From CAWIVH01 sp963839475 (lineage in GTDB: Bacteria > Acidobacteriota > UBA6911), in assembly GCA_963839475.1 (NCBI GenBank), contig CAWIVH010000015.1, forward strand, positions 790,522 to 854,521: 64,000 bases of DNA, given 5' to 3'. The notes under the pieces are model-generated. The model was given only the letters and a program-made list of their open reading frames with translations. It was not told where the DNA came from and ran no database searches. Below are positions 8,081-16,351 of the stretch, one piece after another. The position numbers were made by a program, and so were the translations under genes. Positions within the stretch are counted from its first letter, which is position 1. The number at the start of each line of letters is the position of its first letter.

Positions 8081-9010
8081 ATGCTGAAGCCGGCCTTCGT
8101 TTTGCCGAAGCCCTCAGGGAAGGTGCATGTGAATCGCGGATACACGCTGCTTTGGCGAAAGCTCTGGGCCAACCCCCTGCTTTGCGAGCCCGGGAAGAAG
8201 TTCTCTCGGCTTGAGGCATGGCTCTACCTCACGAACGTCTTGGCGACCGGCATGGACAGCCCGGACGCCGGACTCAGCCGAGGAGAGTTCCGAGCAAGCG
8301 TCCGACGCCTGGCCGCACTGTGGAACTGGAGCCCGGCGGCCGCCTTCCGGTTCCTGCGGTTGCTTGAGGAAAACCGCATGATTTCCAGGGCGAAACGCTC
8401 AGCGGAACACCTGGCGGAACAGGAAGCGGAACGCTTTATCATCTGCAATTACTCCACTTACAACCCGGAGCGAAACACCAAGCGAAACGGGGAGCGGAAC
8501 ACTCAGCGAAACACTATTAAAGAAGGAATAAAAGAAGTAGTAAATGAAGTAGAAAAAGACACACATGATCCCGCTGAGCGGGACGTGCCCGTGTCGCCGA
8601 AAATACTTCTCGAAACCTACCAGCAACAAAACCAATCGCTGCCCGAGGTGAAGGCGCTTACGGCCGAGAGGCTGAAGAAGTGCCGGTCAAGGATTGACCA
8701 GGCCGTCCGCGACGGATGCCTTGAACAATACCTCGCAGATTTTACGGCGGCAGTCAAAAAAGCTCAGTCAACACCCTTCCTTCGCGGGGAGGGCGCGCGC
8801 GGTTGGCGGGCGAGCTTCGACTGGTTCGTTGCGAATCAAGTGAACATCTACGCCGTGCTGGAGGGGAAATACGATGGCCCCGCGGCGGTCCCGACCAACG
8901 GAAGCGGAGGAAATCATGCAATCGGTAGCCCGAATTTTGACTGCGAACCCGGTGGAACTTCAACCCGGAGAACGAGCCGCGGCGATCTCATCTATCGCCC
9001 CCGGCAATGA
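8081..9010 (+). CDS. Phage replication initiator / replisome organiser
   Basis: A 309-residue protein resembling phage replisome-organiser proteins. The N-terminal part reads NRGYTLLWRKLWANPLL and continues as a winged helix-turn-helix (LSRGEFRASVRRLAALWNWS, FRFLRLLEENRMI). A basic Asn/Arg/Thr-rich linker of repeated RNT or RNG units (about residues 128-145) follows, then a C-terminal domain ending in WRASFDWFVANQVNIYAVLEGKY, typical of proteins that load helicase loaders at phage origins. The true start may be GTG at 8129, which has AGGGA nine bases upstream and gives the usual short N-terminus. The 3' end overlaps the DnaC-like gene by 137 bases, so the two are translated together. Confidence 0.7.
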   Translation: MLKPAFVLPKPSGKVHVNRGYTLLWRKLWANPLLCEPGKKFSRLEAWLYLTNVLATGMDSPDAGLSRGEFRASVRRLAALWNWSPAAAFRFLRLLEENRMISRAKRSAEHLAEQEAERFIICNYSTYNPERNTKRNGERNTQRNTIKEGIKEVVNEVEKDTHDPAERDVPVSPKILLETYQQQNQSLPEVKALTAERLKKCRSRIDQAVRDGCLEQYLADFTAAVKKAQSTPFLRGEGARGWRASFDWFVANQVNIYAVLEGKYDGPAAVPTNGSGGNHAIGSPNFDCEPGGTSTRRTSRGDLIYRPRQ

Positions 9011-9638
9011 GCCGGAACACGAATGCCGGCAATGCATGGACAGTGGCTGGCGCCGAGTGGACCTGCCGGGCGGTGCCGGCATGAGGCAGTGCGAGTGCGT
9101 GGTGGAAAAAGCCAGGATGCGAGCTCTGGCTCTGATCCCCGAACGGTTCCGGGACAGCTCGTTCGACTCCTTCAAGCCCCGTGATCCGAGGCAGGAGCGG
9201 GCGCTGTCCCAGATGCATAAAGATCCCGGCGGCAGCTGGTACCTGAGCGGCGCGTACGGGAACGGGAAGACGCACTTGCTCTACGCGCAGTACCGGGAAT
9301 TGGTGACCGTCGGCCAGGTTCGTTGCCACGTGCGCACGACCCGGGAATTGGTCGAGGAACTACGCCGCGCCGAATTCGACGAGGATTTCGTCTCGCCTGT
9401 GATCGCCGCGGCATCCCGGCGGGCGCCGTACCATCTGTTCTGGGACGACATCGATAAGCTCAAGCTGACCGACTTCAAAACCGAGGTCCTCTTCGACCTG
9501 GTGGACAGCCTCTACCGCCAGAAGCACGGCTTGACCGTGACCGGCAATTACTCAATGCGCGATCTCGTCGAACATGAGCGTATGCACCCAGCCATCGTCC
9601 GCCGGCTGGACGACATGTGCAGGGTCGTTGAGGTTTGA
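8874..9638 (+). CDS. DnaC-like helicase loader ATPase
   Basis: A 254-residue AAA+ ATPase of the DnaC/IstB group. Walker A is GAYGNGKT (126-133) and Walker B is LFWDDID (about 188-194). A four-cysteine cluster near the N-terminus (ECRQC about 48-52 and CEC about 73-75) is the zinc-binding feature seen in many phage helicase loaders. It should load the replicative helicase at the phage origin together with the initiator it overlaps. GGAGGGG lies eight bases before the ATG, inside the upstream gene, which fixes the start despite the long overlap. DnaC and IstB cannot be fully separated by eye, but the initiator next door favours replication. Confidence 0.85.
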   Translation: MAPRRSRPTEAEEIMQSVARILTANPVELQPGERAAAISSIAPGNEPEHECRQCMDSGWRRVDLPGGAGMRQCECVVEKARMRALALIPERFRDSSFDSFKPRDPRQERALSQMHKDPGGSWYLSGAYGNGKTHLLYAQYRELVTVGQVRCHVRTTRELVEELRRAEFDEDFVSPVIAAASRRAPYHLFWDDIDKLKLTDFKTEVLFDLVDSLYRQKHGLTVTGNYSMRDLVEHERMHPAIVRRLDDMCRVVEV

Positions 9639-9653
9639 ATGAGGAGGCACGAC

Positions 9654-9848
9654 ATGCAACCGGGCGATCGCGTTATTTGGCTCCGTTCTCCGGGACGGTC
9701 CTTCCTCACGGGCTGGAGAGTAGCTGAGATCCCGGCCGTCGTGGTGCGAGTTTGCCGTCATCGAATAAAAATCAAAGTGCTGTTAGACGAAAGGGAAAAG
9801 ACGGTAAACGTGGATCCCGATAACTTGATTGGCTGCGGGGGAATCTAG
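9654..9848 (+). CDS. Small basic beta-rich phage protein
   Basis: A 64-residue protein starting at 9654, where GAGGAGG stands seven bases before the ATG; an upstream in-frame ATG at 9639 has no such site. The sequence (QPGDRVIWLRSPGRSFLTGW, then VVVRVCRHRIKIKVLL) is a run of short beta-strands like an SH3 or KOW barrel and is basic, so nucleic-acid binding is possible. It follows the helicase loader by 15 bases and is the last gene of the replication cluster before the lower-G+C cargo. No function known to me. Confidence 0.6.
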   Translation: MQPGDRVIWLRSPGRSFLTGWRVAEIPAVVVRVCRHRIKIKVLLDEREKTVNVDPDNLIGCGGI

Positions 9849-10013
9849 AGCCAATATAATTTAAGAGAGAGGGTTGGAAACATTGGAAACTTGGAACCGA
9901 CACCCCTTGCCTTCAGACAACGTTATCGGTAGAATCGCTCCGCGTACCAAATCGCTACAAACAGGCAAGAGCTTCTAATTTTACGATGTGCTTTAATTGC
10001 TACACGCCACGAA

Positions 10014-10961
10014 ATGAAATACGCCTACGAAAACCTCGGGGACGAGCAATTCGAGTCGCTGATCATTTTTCTTTGCCAAAAGCTTCTCGGAATCGGGGTG
10101 CAGGGCTTCTCAAAAGGGAAAGACGGCGGCCGTGATGCGAAGTTTGTAGGGACGGCCGAACTCCACCCCAGCAAGTCCTCTCCGTGGAGTGGCACCACGA
10201 TCATCCAGGCGAAACACACCAACGGCTACAACAAAAGTTTCTCAGAGACGGACTTCTACAACCCGAAGCCGGGTTCGACCAGCATTCTCTCCGAGGAGAT
10301 ACCTCGTATCAAAAAGCTGCGTGTCGGAAAGGAACTGGACAATTACATGCTTTTCGCCAATCGGCGCCTCGCTGGAAACGCCGAAAGCGTCATTGTCGAT
10401 TACATTTCCGACAAAGCCGGGATTCCCAAGCCATCCATTTATCTATGTGGGCTAGAACAGCTCGAAATTTGGCTCAAAACATTTCCGGACGTCGCTACAG
10501 ACGCCAAACTGGAGTTGGTCGACTCCCCTTTGATCGTCAGTCCCGACGAACTGGCCGAAGTCGTTCAGGCGTTCGCTGAGCAGAAAGAAAGGATTGCTGC
10601 GGTCCTCGATGATCCGCCAACAGATCGCGTCAGCTACGACAAAAAGAACGCCATCAACAACATGACAAAGGAATATGCCGACGCACAGCGCAAGTATTAC
10701 CTGAAGGAGACGCCGCAAGTTCAAAAGTTTCTAGCGGCCCCCGAGAACTTCGAAGTGCTTCGCCAGTACCAAACCACCATCGAGGAATTTCAGCTCAAGA
10801 TCATTGCACACCGTAAAGACTATCAGACCTTCGACGCGGTCATGAACTATTTGGTAGATTTATTGTTCGCTCGCGATCCAATCCTGAGAAGCCACAAGCG
10901 CCTGACGCGCGCGCTTCTCTTTTATATGTACTGGCATTGCGATATCGGAGCATCAGTATGA
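10014..10961 (+). CDS. ABC-3C system effector with Mrr-like restriction endonuclease domain
   Basis: A 315-residue protein. The N-terminal 120 residues look like a restriction-endonuclease fold of the Mrr type: GGRDAKF with Asp41, then IIQAKH with Gln65 and Lys67, the D...QxK active-site arrangement. The C-terminal half is helical and is probably the ABC-3C-specific module that contacts the partner proteins. It overlaps the next small gene by an ATGA, which in turn overlaps a DUF2326 ATPase. This effector, middle component and SMC-like ATPase set is the ABC-three-component conflict system described from comparative genomics. Cutting of invading DNA is the expected role, inferred from family. 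Only a weak ribosome binding site is seen. Confidence 0.75.
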   Translation: MKYAYENLGDEQFESLIIFLCQKLLGIGVQGFSKGKDGGRDAKFVGTAELHPSKSSPWSGTTIIQAKHTNGYNKSFSETDFYNPKPGSTSILSEEIPRIKKLRVGKELDNYMLFANRRLAGNAESVIVDYISDKAGIPKPSIYLCGLEQLEIWLKTFPDVATDAKLELVDSPLIVSPDELAEVVQAFAEQKERIAAVLDDPPTDRVSYDKKNAINNMTKEYADAQRKYYLKETPQVQKFLAAPENFEVLRQYQTTIEEFQLKIIAHRKDYQTFDAVMNYLVDLLFARDPILRSHKRLTRALLFYMYWHCDIGASV

Positions 10962-11200
10962 TACTACGGCCGACTAAACACGCCCATCCGGATCGCACGG
11001 TTATCAGCCTGTCTCTTCTTCTGCTCGCTCGCCTCAAGTCGCGCCGACTGGAGGACTATTACGGCCTTCGCAAGTTCGCCAAGCGGAGCGTGAAGGGCGG
11101 CGACGTTCTGTTCCTCCCGGCGCTGAATTTTCTTTTCATCATTGGCCTGATCGACTATCGTCCCAAAACAGACTCAGTAGAATATCTCGGGTCCCAATGA
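10958..11200 (+). CDS. ABC-3C system middle component
   Basis: An 80-residue protein starting at the ATG that overlaps the stop codon of the nuclease gene. It opens MILRPTKHAHPDRTVISLSL and ends in an LFLPALNFLFIIGLIDY helix, matching the small winged-helix middle component (type 6-like) of ABC-3C systems. This component is thought to bridge the effector and the ATPase. Both junctions are ATGA overlaps, so the three products are made in a coupled way. A TTG seven codons upstream is a less likely start. The subtype number is from memory and should be treated as tentative. Confidence 0.7.
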   Translation: MILRPTKHAHPDRTVISLSLLLLARLKSRRLEDYYGLRKFAKRSVKGGDVLFLPALNFLFIIGLIDYRPKTDSVEYLGSQ

Positions 11201-12993
11201 ATCTGTCGAAGCTTTACTGTAATAAACCGGACATATTCGGGCCGATTGACTTTGTCGGCGGCTTGAATACCGTTATCGCTGAAATCCGCCTTCCCGAGAA
11301 CAAAGCGAAGGACACGCACAACCTCGGCAAGACCACACTTGGCAAACTTCTCGACTTTTGCTTCCTGCTAGGCAAGGACCAGAAATTCTTTATCTTCAAA
11401 CATCTCGATAAGTTCAAGGAATTCGTTTTCTACCTTGAAATCGAACTCGCCGACGCCTCATACCTAACCGTCTGCCGCAGTGTTGAAGAAGCCACCAGGA
11501 TTAGCTTCAAAAAGCACGAAGCCAGTCATCAAGACTTTTCAGCACTGCCCGAAAGCAGTTGGGATCATTTCGAACTGCCATTCGAGCGTGCAAAGGAAAT
11601 GCTCGATAGCCTTCTGGACTGGCGAGCGCTGAAGCCGTGGTCCTACCGCAAGATCATCGGATATCTCTTGCGCTCGCAGGACGATTACGGCGATGTATTC
11701 CAGCTCAACAAATTCGCTGCGGCTCACGCCGACTGGAAGCCGTTCCTCGCGCACATTCTGGGCTTTAACGCCAAGCTGATCGAAGATCACTATAAAAAAG
11801 AGGAAGACCTCCAAAATAAGCAGGCCACCGTCAACACGATCATGAGCGAGTTGGGCGGTTCGGTCGAAGATCTCAGCAAGATTGAGGGCTTAACTCTGTT
11901 GAAGCAAAAGGAAGCCGAGAAAAAGCAAAGACTTCTTGACGCCTTCGACTTTCGCAGTCAGGACAAGGATCGGACGAAACAGGTCGTCGATGAACTAGAC
12001 ACGAAGATTGCGGAACTGAATGCCGAACGCTATTCCCTCAATCAAAACCGCAAGAAGATACTCGCCTCACTTGAAGACGACCAGATTTTGTTCAATCCCG
12101 ACGAAGCTCAAGCGCTTTTCAAGGAAGCCGGCGTTCTCTTCAAAGACCAGATCAAAAAGGACTTTGAGCAACTTATATCGTTCAATCGCGCTATCACGGA
12201 CGAACGTCGTGGCTATCTCCAAGAAGAACGTGCCGACATCGAGGCACAGCTCAAGACCATCAATTCAGAACTGACCGCGCTCGGTAAGCGCCGTTCCGAC
12301 ACGCTGTCCTTCCTCAGCTCAACCGACGTTTTTCTCAAGTATAAACAGGTTTCCGACGATCTCGTTACGCTCCGGGCGGACATTACCTCACTCGAACGGC
12401 AACGAGGCTTTTTGAGCAGATTGCAGCAGCTACGCGCCGAGATCCGCACAATCAATGAAGAGCGTGAGCATCTCCAAACACAAATCGAAGACGACGTGGA
12501 AAAGCAAAACTCCGATGCTAAGAGCCTCTTTTCAACCATCCGCGTATTCTTCAACGACATTGTGGAAAGCGTTATCGACCGCAAGGCTCTTCTCAGCGTC
12601 GCCCCCAATAAGGAAGGACACCTCGAATTTAAAGTTGAAATCCTCGACGAGGCCGGCAAGACTACCAGCGCCGATAAAGGCCACACGTACCGCAAACTTC
12701 TCTGTATCGCCTTCGACATGGCACTGATCCGCGCACACCTCGACCAGAGGTTCCCCCGGTTTGTCTACCACGATGGCGTTTTCGAATCTCTGGATGACCG
12801 AAAGAAGGAAAACCTCCTCGCCATCATCCGTGCATTTGGTGATGTCGGAATTCAGTCAGTCATCACGCTGATTGATTCCGACCTACCGCCGAGGACAGAA
12901 AAAGAAGGCCCGGTCTTTACGACCGAGGAACTCATCCTCACGCTACATGACGAGAATGAACAGGGTAGGTTGTTCCGGATGAACCCGTGGTGA
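11197..12993 (+). CDS. ABC-3C DUF2326 SMC-like ATPase
   Basis: A 598-residue ABC/SMC-like ATPase. The Walker A region is HNLGKTTLGK with Lys45, the short form characteristic of DUF2326 proteins rather than a full GxxGxGKS. The middle (about residues 200-440) is a long coiled coil with a turn near 300, like the arms of SMC or Rad50. The C-terminal half supplies the Walker B and D-loop region FVYHDGVFESLDDR (about 520-533). In ABC-3C systems this ATPase is believed to sense phage DNA or replication structures and license the effector. It is the last gene of the operon; a convergent gene begins 40 bases beyond. Confidence 0.85.
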   Translation: MNLSKLYCNKPDIFGPIDFVGGLNTVIAEIRLPENKAKDTHNLGKTTLGKLLDFCFLLGKDQKFFIFKHLDKFKEFVFYLEIELADASYLTVCRSVEEATRISFKKHEASHQDFSALPESSWDHFELPFERAKEMLDSLLDWRALKPWSYRKIIGYLLRSQDDYGDVFQLNKFAAAHADWKPFLAHILGFNAKLIEDHYKKEEDLQNKQATVNTIMSELGGSVEDLSKIEGLTLLKQKEAEKKQRLLDAFDFRSQDKDRTKQVVDELDTKIAELNAERYSLNQNRKKILASLEDDQILFNPDEAQALFKEAGVLFKDQIKKDFEQLISFNRAITDERRGYLQEERADIEAQLKTINSELTALGKRRSDTLSFLSSTDVFLKYKQVSDDLVTLRADITSLERQRGFLSRLQQLRAEIRTINEEREHLQTQIEDDVEKQNSDAKSLFSTIRVFFNDIVESVIDRKALLSVAPNKEGHLEFKVEILDEAGKTTSADKGHTYRKLLCIAFDMALIRAHLDQRFPRFVYHDGVFESLDDRKKENLLAIIRAFGDVGIQSVITLIDSDLPPRTEKEGPVFTTEELILTLHDENEQGRLFRMNPW

Positions 12994-13033
12994 ACCACCC
13001 AAACCCTCGCAGCTCGCCTGCATGCTCTGATGT

Positions 13034-14176
13034 CTAAACCTCGGGCTTGGTATCCGCCCCGTCTCTTTTTTTCTGCTCTTCAATTAGTTCGGCAACAGCC
13101 TCATTGATGCCGTGAGCAAATTTTGCTTCGCTTCGTATTTTCAACCAAGGCCAGGTCTGGACAGAATTATCGTCCTCTATTTCCTCAAATAGGTTTGAGC
13201 ACGTAAGTTTCTCAAAAACATCAATGTCGATTTGGTCATCTTCCGTCCATGCATATAGCTTTTCATCTGCGATTAAGCGCTTGACCAAAAGGGGAAACAG
13301 GTATGAGGAAAGGAGCAGGTGTTCAAGGTTAGACCAAATCTGTGGTTGCTCCGATTTCTTTTTGCCATGCCCAAGGTTGCCGCGTAGTTGGAAAAAGTCG
13401 CGAATCCATATTTCTGCAATTCTCCTTCCCCTAATTCTCTCCTCGGAAATGCGGGGGCAGGAGTCTCGAGTGAGCCATCTTTCCGGAGAAAAGATGGCCA
13501 TGAAGCGTGTTGCCAGGTCGTTTTCTTTTCCCGCGCGGCAATCAAATATTCGCTCGAAGGCGCCGGATATGGCTATGACTTCCCATTGCTCTGTAACTTG
13601 CTCGTTATCGGTATTTGCCCGATTGAAGAAGAAAATGCCTTCTTCGAAAAGATTCCATTGAGGCAATTCCCTAGCATCGAGAAGTGCTTTGAGAAAAGGC
13701 AAATCAAGCTCTGTTGGATTGCTGGGTACATGAAGAGGCCTTGGGACTAGGTAAACGCCACCGGTTAGGTAGTTCATAGATGAACCGTCCCGCCGTCTAG
13801 TCGTAACCGCCGCTCCGCCAGAAGCCTCTGAGAATCCCTGGATGATAAGAGTGGAAGCGTCCCGGTTTGTGTATCCGAATAGGCTATTGAAGTATTGCCT
13901 AGAGGCAAGCCCCGCGAAGGCCAAAAGCTCCGCAAACTCAAACATCTCTATTCTCTCGTCCTCTGACAGATCTTGGGTTAGTTCCTTACCTTCAAGTTGC
14001 AGTAAGGTTGCCTTTACAACAGGATTTGTGCCATTCATGTACGGTAAGAGGACTGTGTCTATTTGTGATTGCAGTATGCCACCGGGCTGTTTACCGCGTT
14101 CGTAGGGAATAAGAGCATAATCCTCGATTTTAAGCTTTTGTGTCTCAAGCCACGGGAAAAAGGCAAGCATACTCAT
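13034..14176 (-). CDS. Unknown protein with HEPN-type RxxxxH motif
   Basis: A 380-residue protein of no family I can name. Helical residues 245-300 contain RGNLGH (Arg265, His270), the RxxxxH active-site pattern of HEPN ribonucleases, flanked by helices as in Apea-like HEPN domains (VWIRD-type helix before, KKSEQPQIWSNLEHLLLSSY after). The N-terminal 240 residues are mixed alpha/beta with no clear motif and could be a sensing part. AAGGAG stands six bases before the ATG. It is on the opposite strand to everything around it and is AT-richer than the phage structural genes, so it is probably a cargo gene. An RNase-based abortive infection role is inference from the motif and place. Confidence 0.55.
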   Translation of the reverse strand: MSMLAFFPWLETQKLKIEDYALIPYERGKQPGGILQSQIDTVLLPYMNGTNPVVKATLLQLEGKELTQDLSEDERIEMFEFAELLAFAGLASRQYFNSLFGYTNRDASTLIIQGFSEASGGAAVTTRRRDGSSMNYLTGGVYLVPRPLHVPSNPTELDLPFLKALLDARELPQWNLFEEGIFFFNRANTDNEQVTEQWEVIAISGAFERIFDCRAGKENDLATRFMAIFSPERWLTRDSCPRISEERIRGRRIAEIWIRDFFQLRGNLGHGKKKSEQPQIWSNLEHLLLSSYLFPLLVKRLIADEKLYAWTEDDQIDIDVFEKLTCSNLFEEIEDDNSVQTWPWLKIRSEAKFAHGINEAVAELIEEQKKRDGADTKPEV

Positions 14177-14485
14177 TGTAAACTCCTTAGCCCTCGGTGG
14201 GGTCCGAGCCGTTGTTCATTATTCGCGGTTGCTTCCACCTTGCGACAATTTGGCAAACACGATTTCATATGCAATGGAACTCCATTAGGCTATTCGTAAT
14301 CCCTATCCGGAGATGTCGATTTCGGCATAAAATGTCCGAGTATCAAAGCGTTAACATTTATCAGCTAGTTCTAACGATGGCAAGCAGGGAGGACCTGGCA
14401 TCAAAAAGCCAGCCAATCCTATCCGTCCTGCACGGCACCGACTTGTCGGGCTTAGCTATGCCGCAGTTGTGGAAAGGAGCAAAGC

Positions 14486-15199
14486 ATGGGCGGTGTCCCG
14501 TATGAGTTTGTGCAAGGCGGTGGCTATTTCGGACCGACATTTACAAGTGTGTTTTTGTTTCAGAGCATTTTCTGGCGCATGGTCATCCCGATTGTCTATG
14601 GGAGAGTGCGAGTCAACATCTTGGACTGCCTCATTGCGATGCCTGTACAGATTCGCCAGCATCTGATGCAACACGATTCAAGCCGAAGAGCATGCATGCT
14701 GCACTGGGCCGACTGTATTGACTACGATCAGGGCATGCATGAGTTCCTGATGCGGCCGCCGGCACATCCCGCGGCCGAGTTGGTGCGCGCGCTGGATCGT
14801 GACGTACGTTCTACTATTTCTGACCTTGCGCAGGAACAGCCGAACTCCAACGCAATGCATGACGCACGCATTGCTACTGAGAAAGCACTGAAAGCACATC
14901 TATGCTTTCATCACGGCTACACGATTGAGCAGCTTAAAAAGCAATTTGGCCACGATGTTGCAGTTCTTGCTGCTGATGTAGCTGCACGCTCGCCCAAGTC
15001 AGAGTTCACCGCTGTGAAGTCCATGGTGGGCGTGTTTGCTCCATACAGGGACCGGTATGCTGAAGTGGCGTATTCACGCGAGGATCTGTGGGCCGCTTAT
15101 TCCTGCGCACAGTTTACGGCATCGTCGCTGATGCGGAGCCTGACCTCGTACAATCAGCGCACTGTAATGGTGGCAATGCTGAATGAGTCGCGCACTTAA
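14486..15199 (+). CDS. Unknown cargo protein, possibly HEPN-like
   Basis: A 237-residue protein with AAGGAG nine bases before the ATG. It begins with a hydrophobic stretch (about residues 14-50) and continues mainly alpha-helical. The segment ATEKALKAHLCFHHGYTIEQ, about 130-150, resembles helices of HEPN domains, but I do not see a clear RxxxxH. It is divergent from the RxxxxH protein, with about 310 bases between them that hold no gene. Lower G+C than the structural genes and no phage homology I recognise suggest a prophage cargo gene. Function unknown. Confidence 0.5.
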   Translation: MGGVPYEFVQGGGYFGPTFTSVFLFQSIFWRMVIPIVYGRVRVNILDCLIAMPVQIRQHLMQHDSSRRACMLHWADCIDYDQGMHEFLMRPPAHPAAELVRALDRDVRSTISDLAQEQPNSNAMHDARIATEKALKAHLCFHHGYTIEQLKKQFGHDVAVLAADVAARSPKSEFTAVKSMVGVFAPYRDRYAEVAYSREDLWAAYSCAQFTASSLMRSLTSYNQRTVMVAMLNESRT

Positions 15200-15531
15200 C
15201 CCTAGCTTAACGCTTTACCTCGAATTCTTGTTGATTCCATTTCTATCGAAAAGATAAAACGGCTTGACATTGTTTGTAGCGAGCAAATACCTTGAATTTG
15301 GTGGTACGAGGGTTTTTAACCAAGATTGAAGATCCGCTGGTGATACTACGCAACCTGACGTGAGCGGGCTGGAGCTCCAAAAACAACCATCTGCTGTTAG
15401 GCGAAGCTCTGTCTTTCGAGTTTGAGGGCAAGGTTCTTAATCCGTTCGGCGTCGATATCGATCTCCCCCTCTGGGTTTTCAAACGTCTCAAGAAACTTCA
15501 TCTCCTCGAACGTGACCGGCTGACAGGGAAA
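15200..15531. other. Intergenic stretch with promoter-like sequence
   Basis: No firm gene here. TTGACA at 15264-15269 is a perfect -35 box, but the matching -10 position (around 15287-15293) is weak. From 15364 the frame of the next gene is already open and protein-like (FEGKVLNPFGVDIDLPLW) but has no ATG, GTG or TTG, so that gene may be N-terminally truncated or begin at an unusual codon. On the minus strand, 15401-15505 could encode a 34-residue peptide. Confidence 0.35.
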
Positions 15532-15840
15532 ATGCGGATCCGGGCGCGTGTGTTCGGGGTGATGCCCATTTGGGACGGACCCGACTTCCGACCGGATCGA
15601 CGGTACCGAGCCTTCGATCCCGGCTATCAGCGCGCCTGCTCCAAGGATTCCGGGTACTCAAGCGCATTTCTCAAGGCACTGGGCAAGGACTGCTCTGGCC
15701 TGGTGAATCCTGCCGTCGAGCGCACTCACAGGTTTGAATCCGATCTCGGTCATTCGCGCCTGTCCGACGAGTACCGGCGCGCTCAGGTCGATGAAGCGCT
15801 GCGAGCCGTCAAGGCAAAGAGACGGGCGAAAGCAGGATGA
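15532..15840 (+). CDS. Hypothetical phage protein, start uncertain
   Basis: A 102-residue basic protein with no family I recognise. The last part (residues 55-102) is charged and helical. It ends in an ATGA overlap with the next small gene, so it belongs to the rightward phage operon. The start at 15532 has only AGGGAAA close in front. The same frame stays open and plausibly coding for 56 codons further upstream without a standard start, so the real N-terminus may have been lost or may lie further upstream. Function unknown. Confidence 0.45.
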   Translation: MRIRARVFGVMPIWDGPDFRPDRRYRAFDPGYQRACSKDSGYSSAFLKALGKDCSGLVNPAVERTHRFESDLGHSRLSDEYRRAQVDEALRAVKAKRRAKAG

Positions 15841-15989
15841 CCTACGACTGGCGAGTAGTTTACCTGCAGGAAAAGCGGCGCCCGGGATACGTGATTGAAA
15901 ACGGAAAATCCATCGTCAAAATTCGGAAGGTTACCTGGTGCCGTCGCTGGCGAATCTCACTCGAACGTGAGAAGAGAAAAACCGCATGA
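15837..15989 (+). CDS. 50-residue basic phage protein
   Basis: A short gene that overlaps its neighbours at both ends by ATGA: its start overlaps the stop of the upstream gene and its stop overlaps the start of the HNH gene. The product, beginning MTYDWRVVYLQEKRRPGYVI, is rich in Arg and Lys and looks like two or three beta-strands with a basic tail (WCRRWRISLEREKR). The exact double overlap in a polycistronic phage operon is the main support. Function unknown; a nucleic-acid-binding role is only a guess from charge. Confidence 0.6.
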   Translation: MTYDWRVVYLQEKRRPGYVIENGKSIVKIRKVTWCRRWRISLEREKRKTA

Positions 15990-16351
15990 GCCCGTTCGCA
16001 CCCATGCATCCATGCGGATTCCCAGGCTGCCCGACGTTGGTAGATTCTGCTCACCGACGCTGCGAGAAGCATCGCATCGAGGAACGCAAAGAGATCGATC
16101 AGAGGCGCGGTTCGGCTGCGCGCCGAGGCTATGACACCAGGTGGCGTGCCGCAAGGAAACGCTATCTCACTACTCATCCGCTTTGTGCCGAGTGTGACCG
16201 AATTGGACGGCTCACGGCGGCAACAGTCGTCGACCACATCGTTCCCCACAAGGGCGATCCTAATCTCTTCTGGAACGAGGCAAACTGGCAGGCGCTTTGC
16301 AGGCGCTGCCACAACCGAAAGACCGCCAGGACTGACGGTAGGTGGGGATAA
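15986..16351 (+). CDS. Phage HNH endonuclease
   Basis: A 121-residue HNH nuclease. The catalytic core is VVDHIVPHKGD (Asp83-His84), Asn100 in WNEANWQ and His109 in CRRCHNRK, with zinc-binding cysteine pairs Cys67/Cys70 and Cys105/Cys108. Two more Cys pairs at the N-terminus (Cys10, Cys15, Cys26) may bind a further metal. HNH proteins placed just before the terminase genes of HK97-like phages assist the terminase in cos cleavage and packaging, which fits this position (about 1.7 kb upstream of the small subunit). Start by ATGA coupling. Confidence 0.85.
   Translation: MSPFAPMHPCGFPGCPTLVDSAHRRCEKHRIEERKEIDQRRGSAARRGYDTRWRAARKRYLTTHPLCAECDRIGRLTAATVVDHIVPHKGDPNLFWNEANWQALCRRCHNRKTARTDGRWG

Noticed and set aside
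15401..15505. 34-residue minus-strand peptide with a CGAGGAG in front
   Set aside because: It overlaps a plausible plus-strand frame, has no partner or family, and is too short to support on the Shine-Dalgarno match alone.
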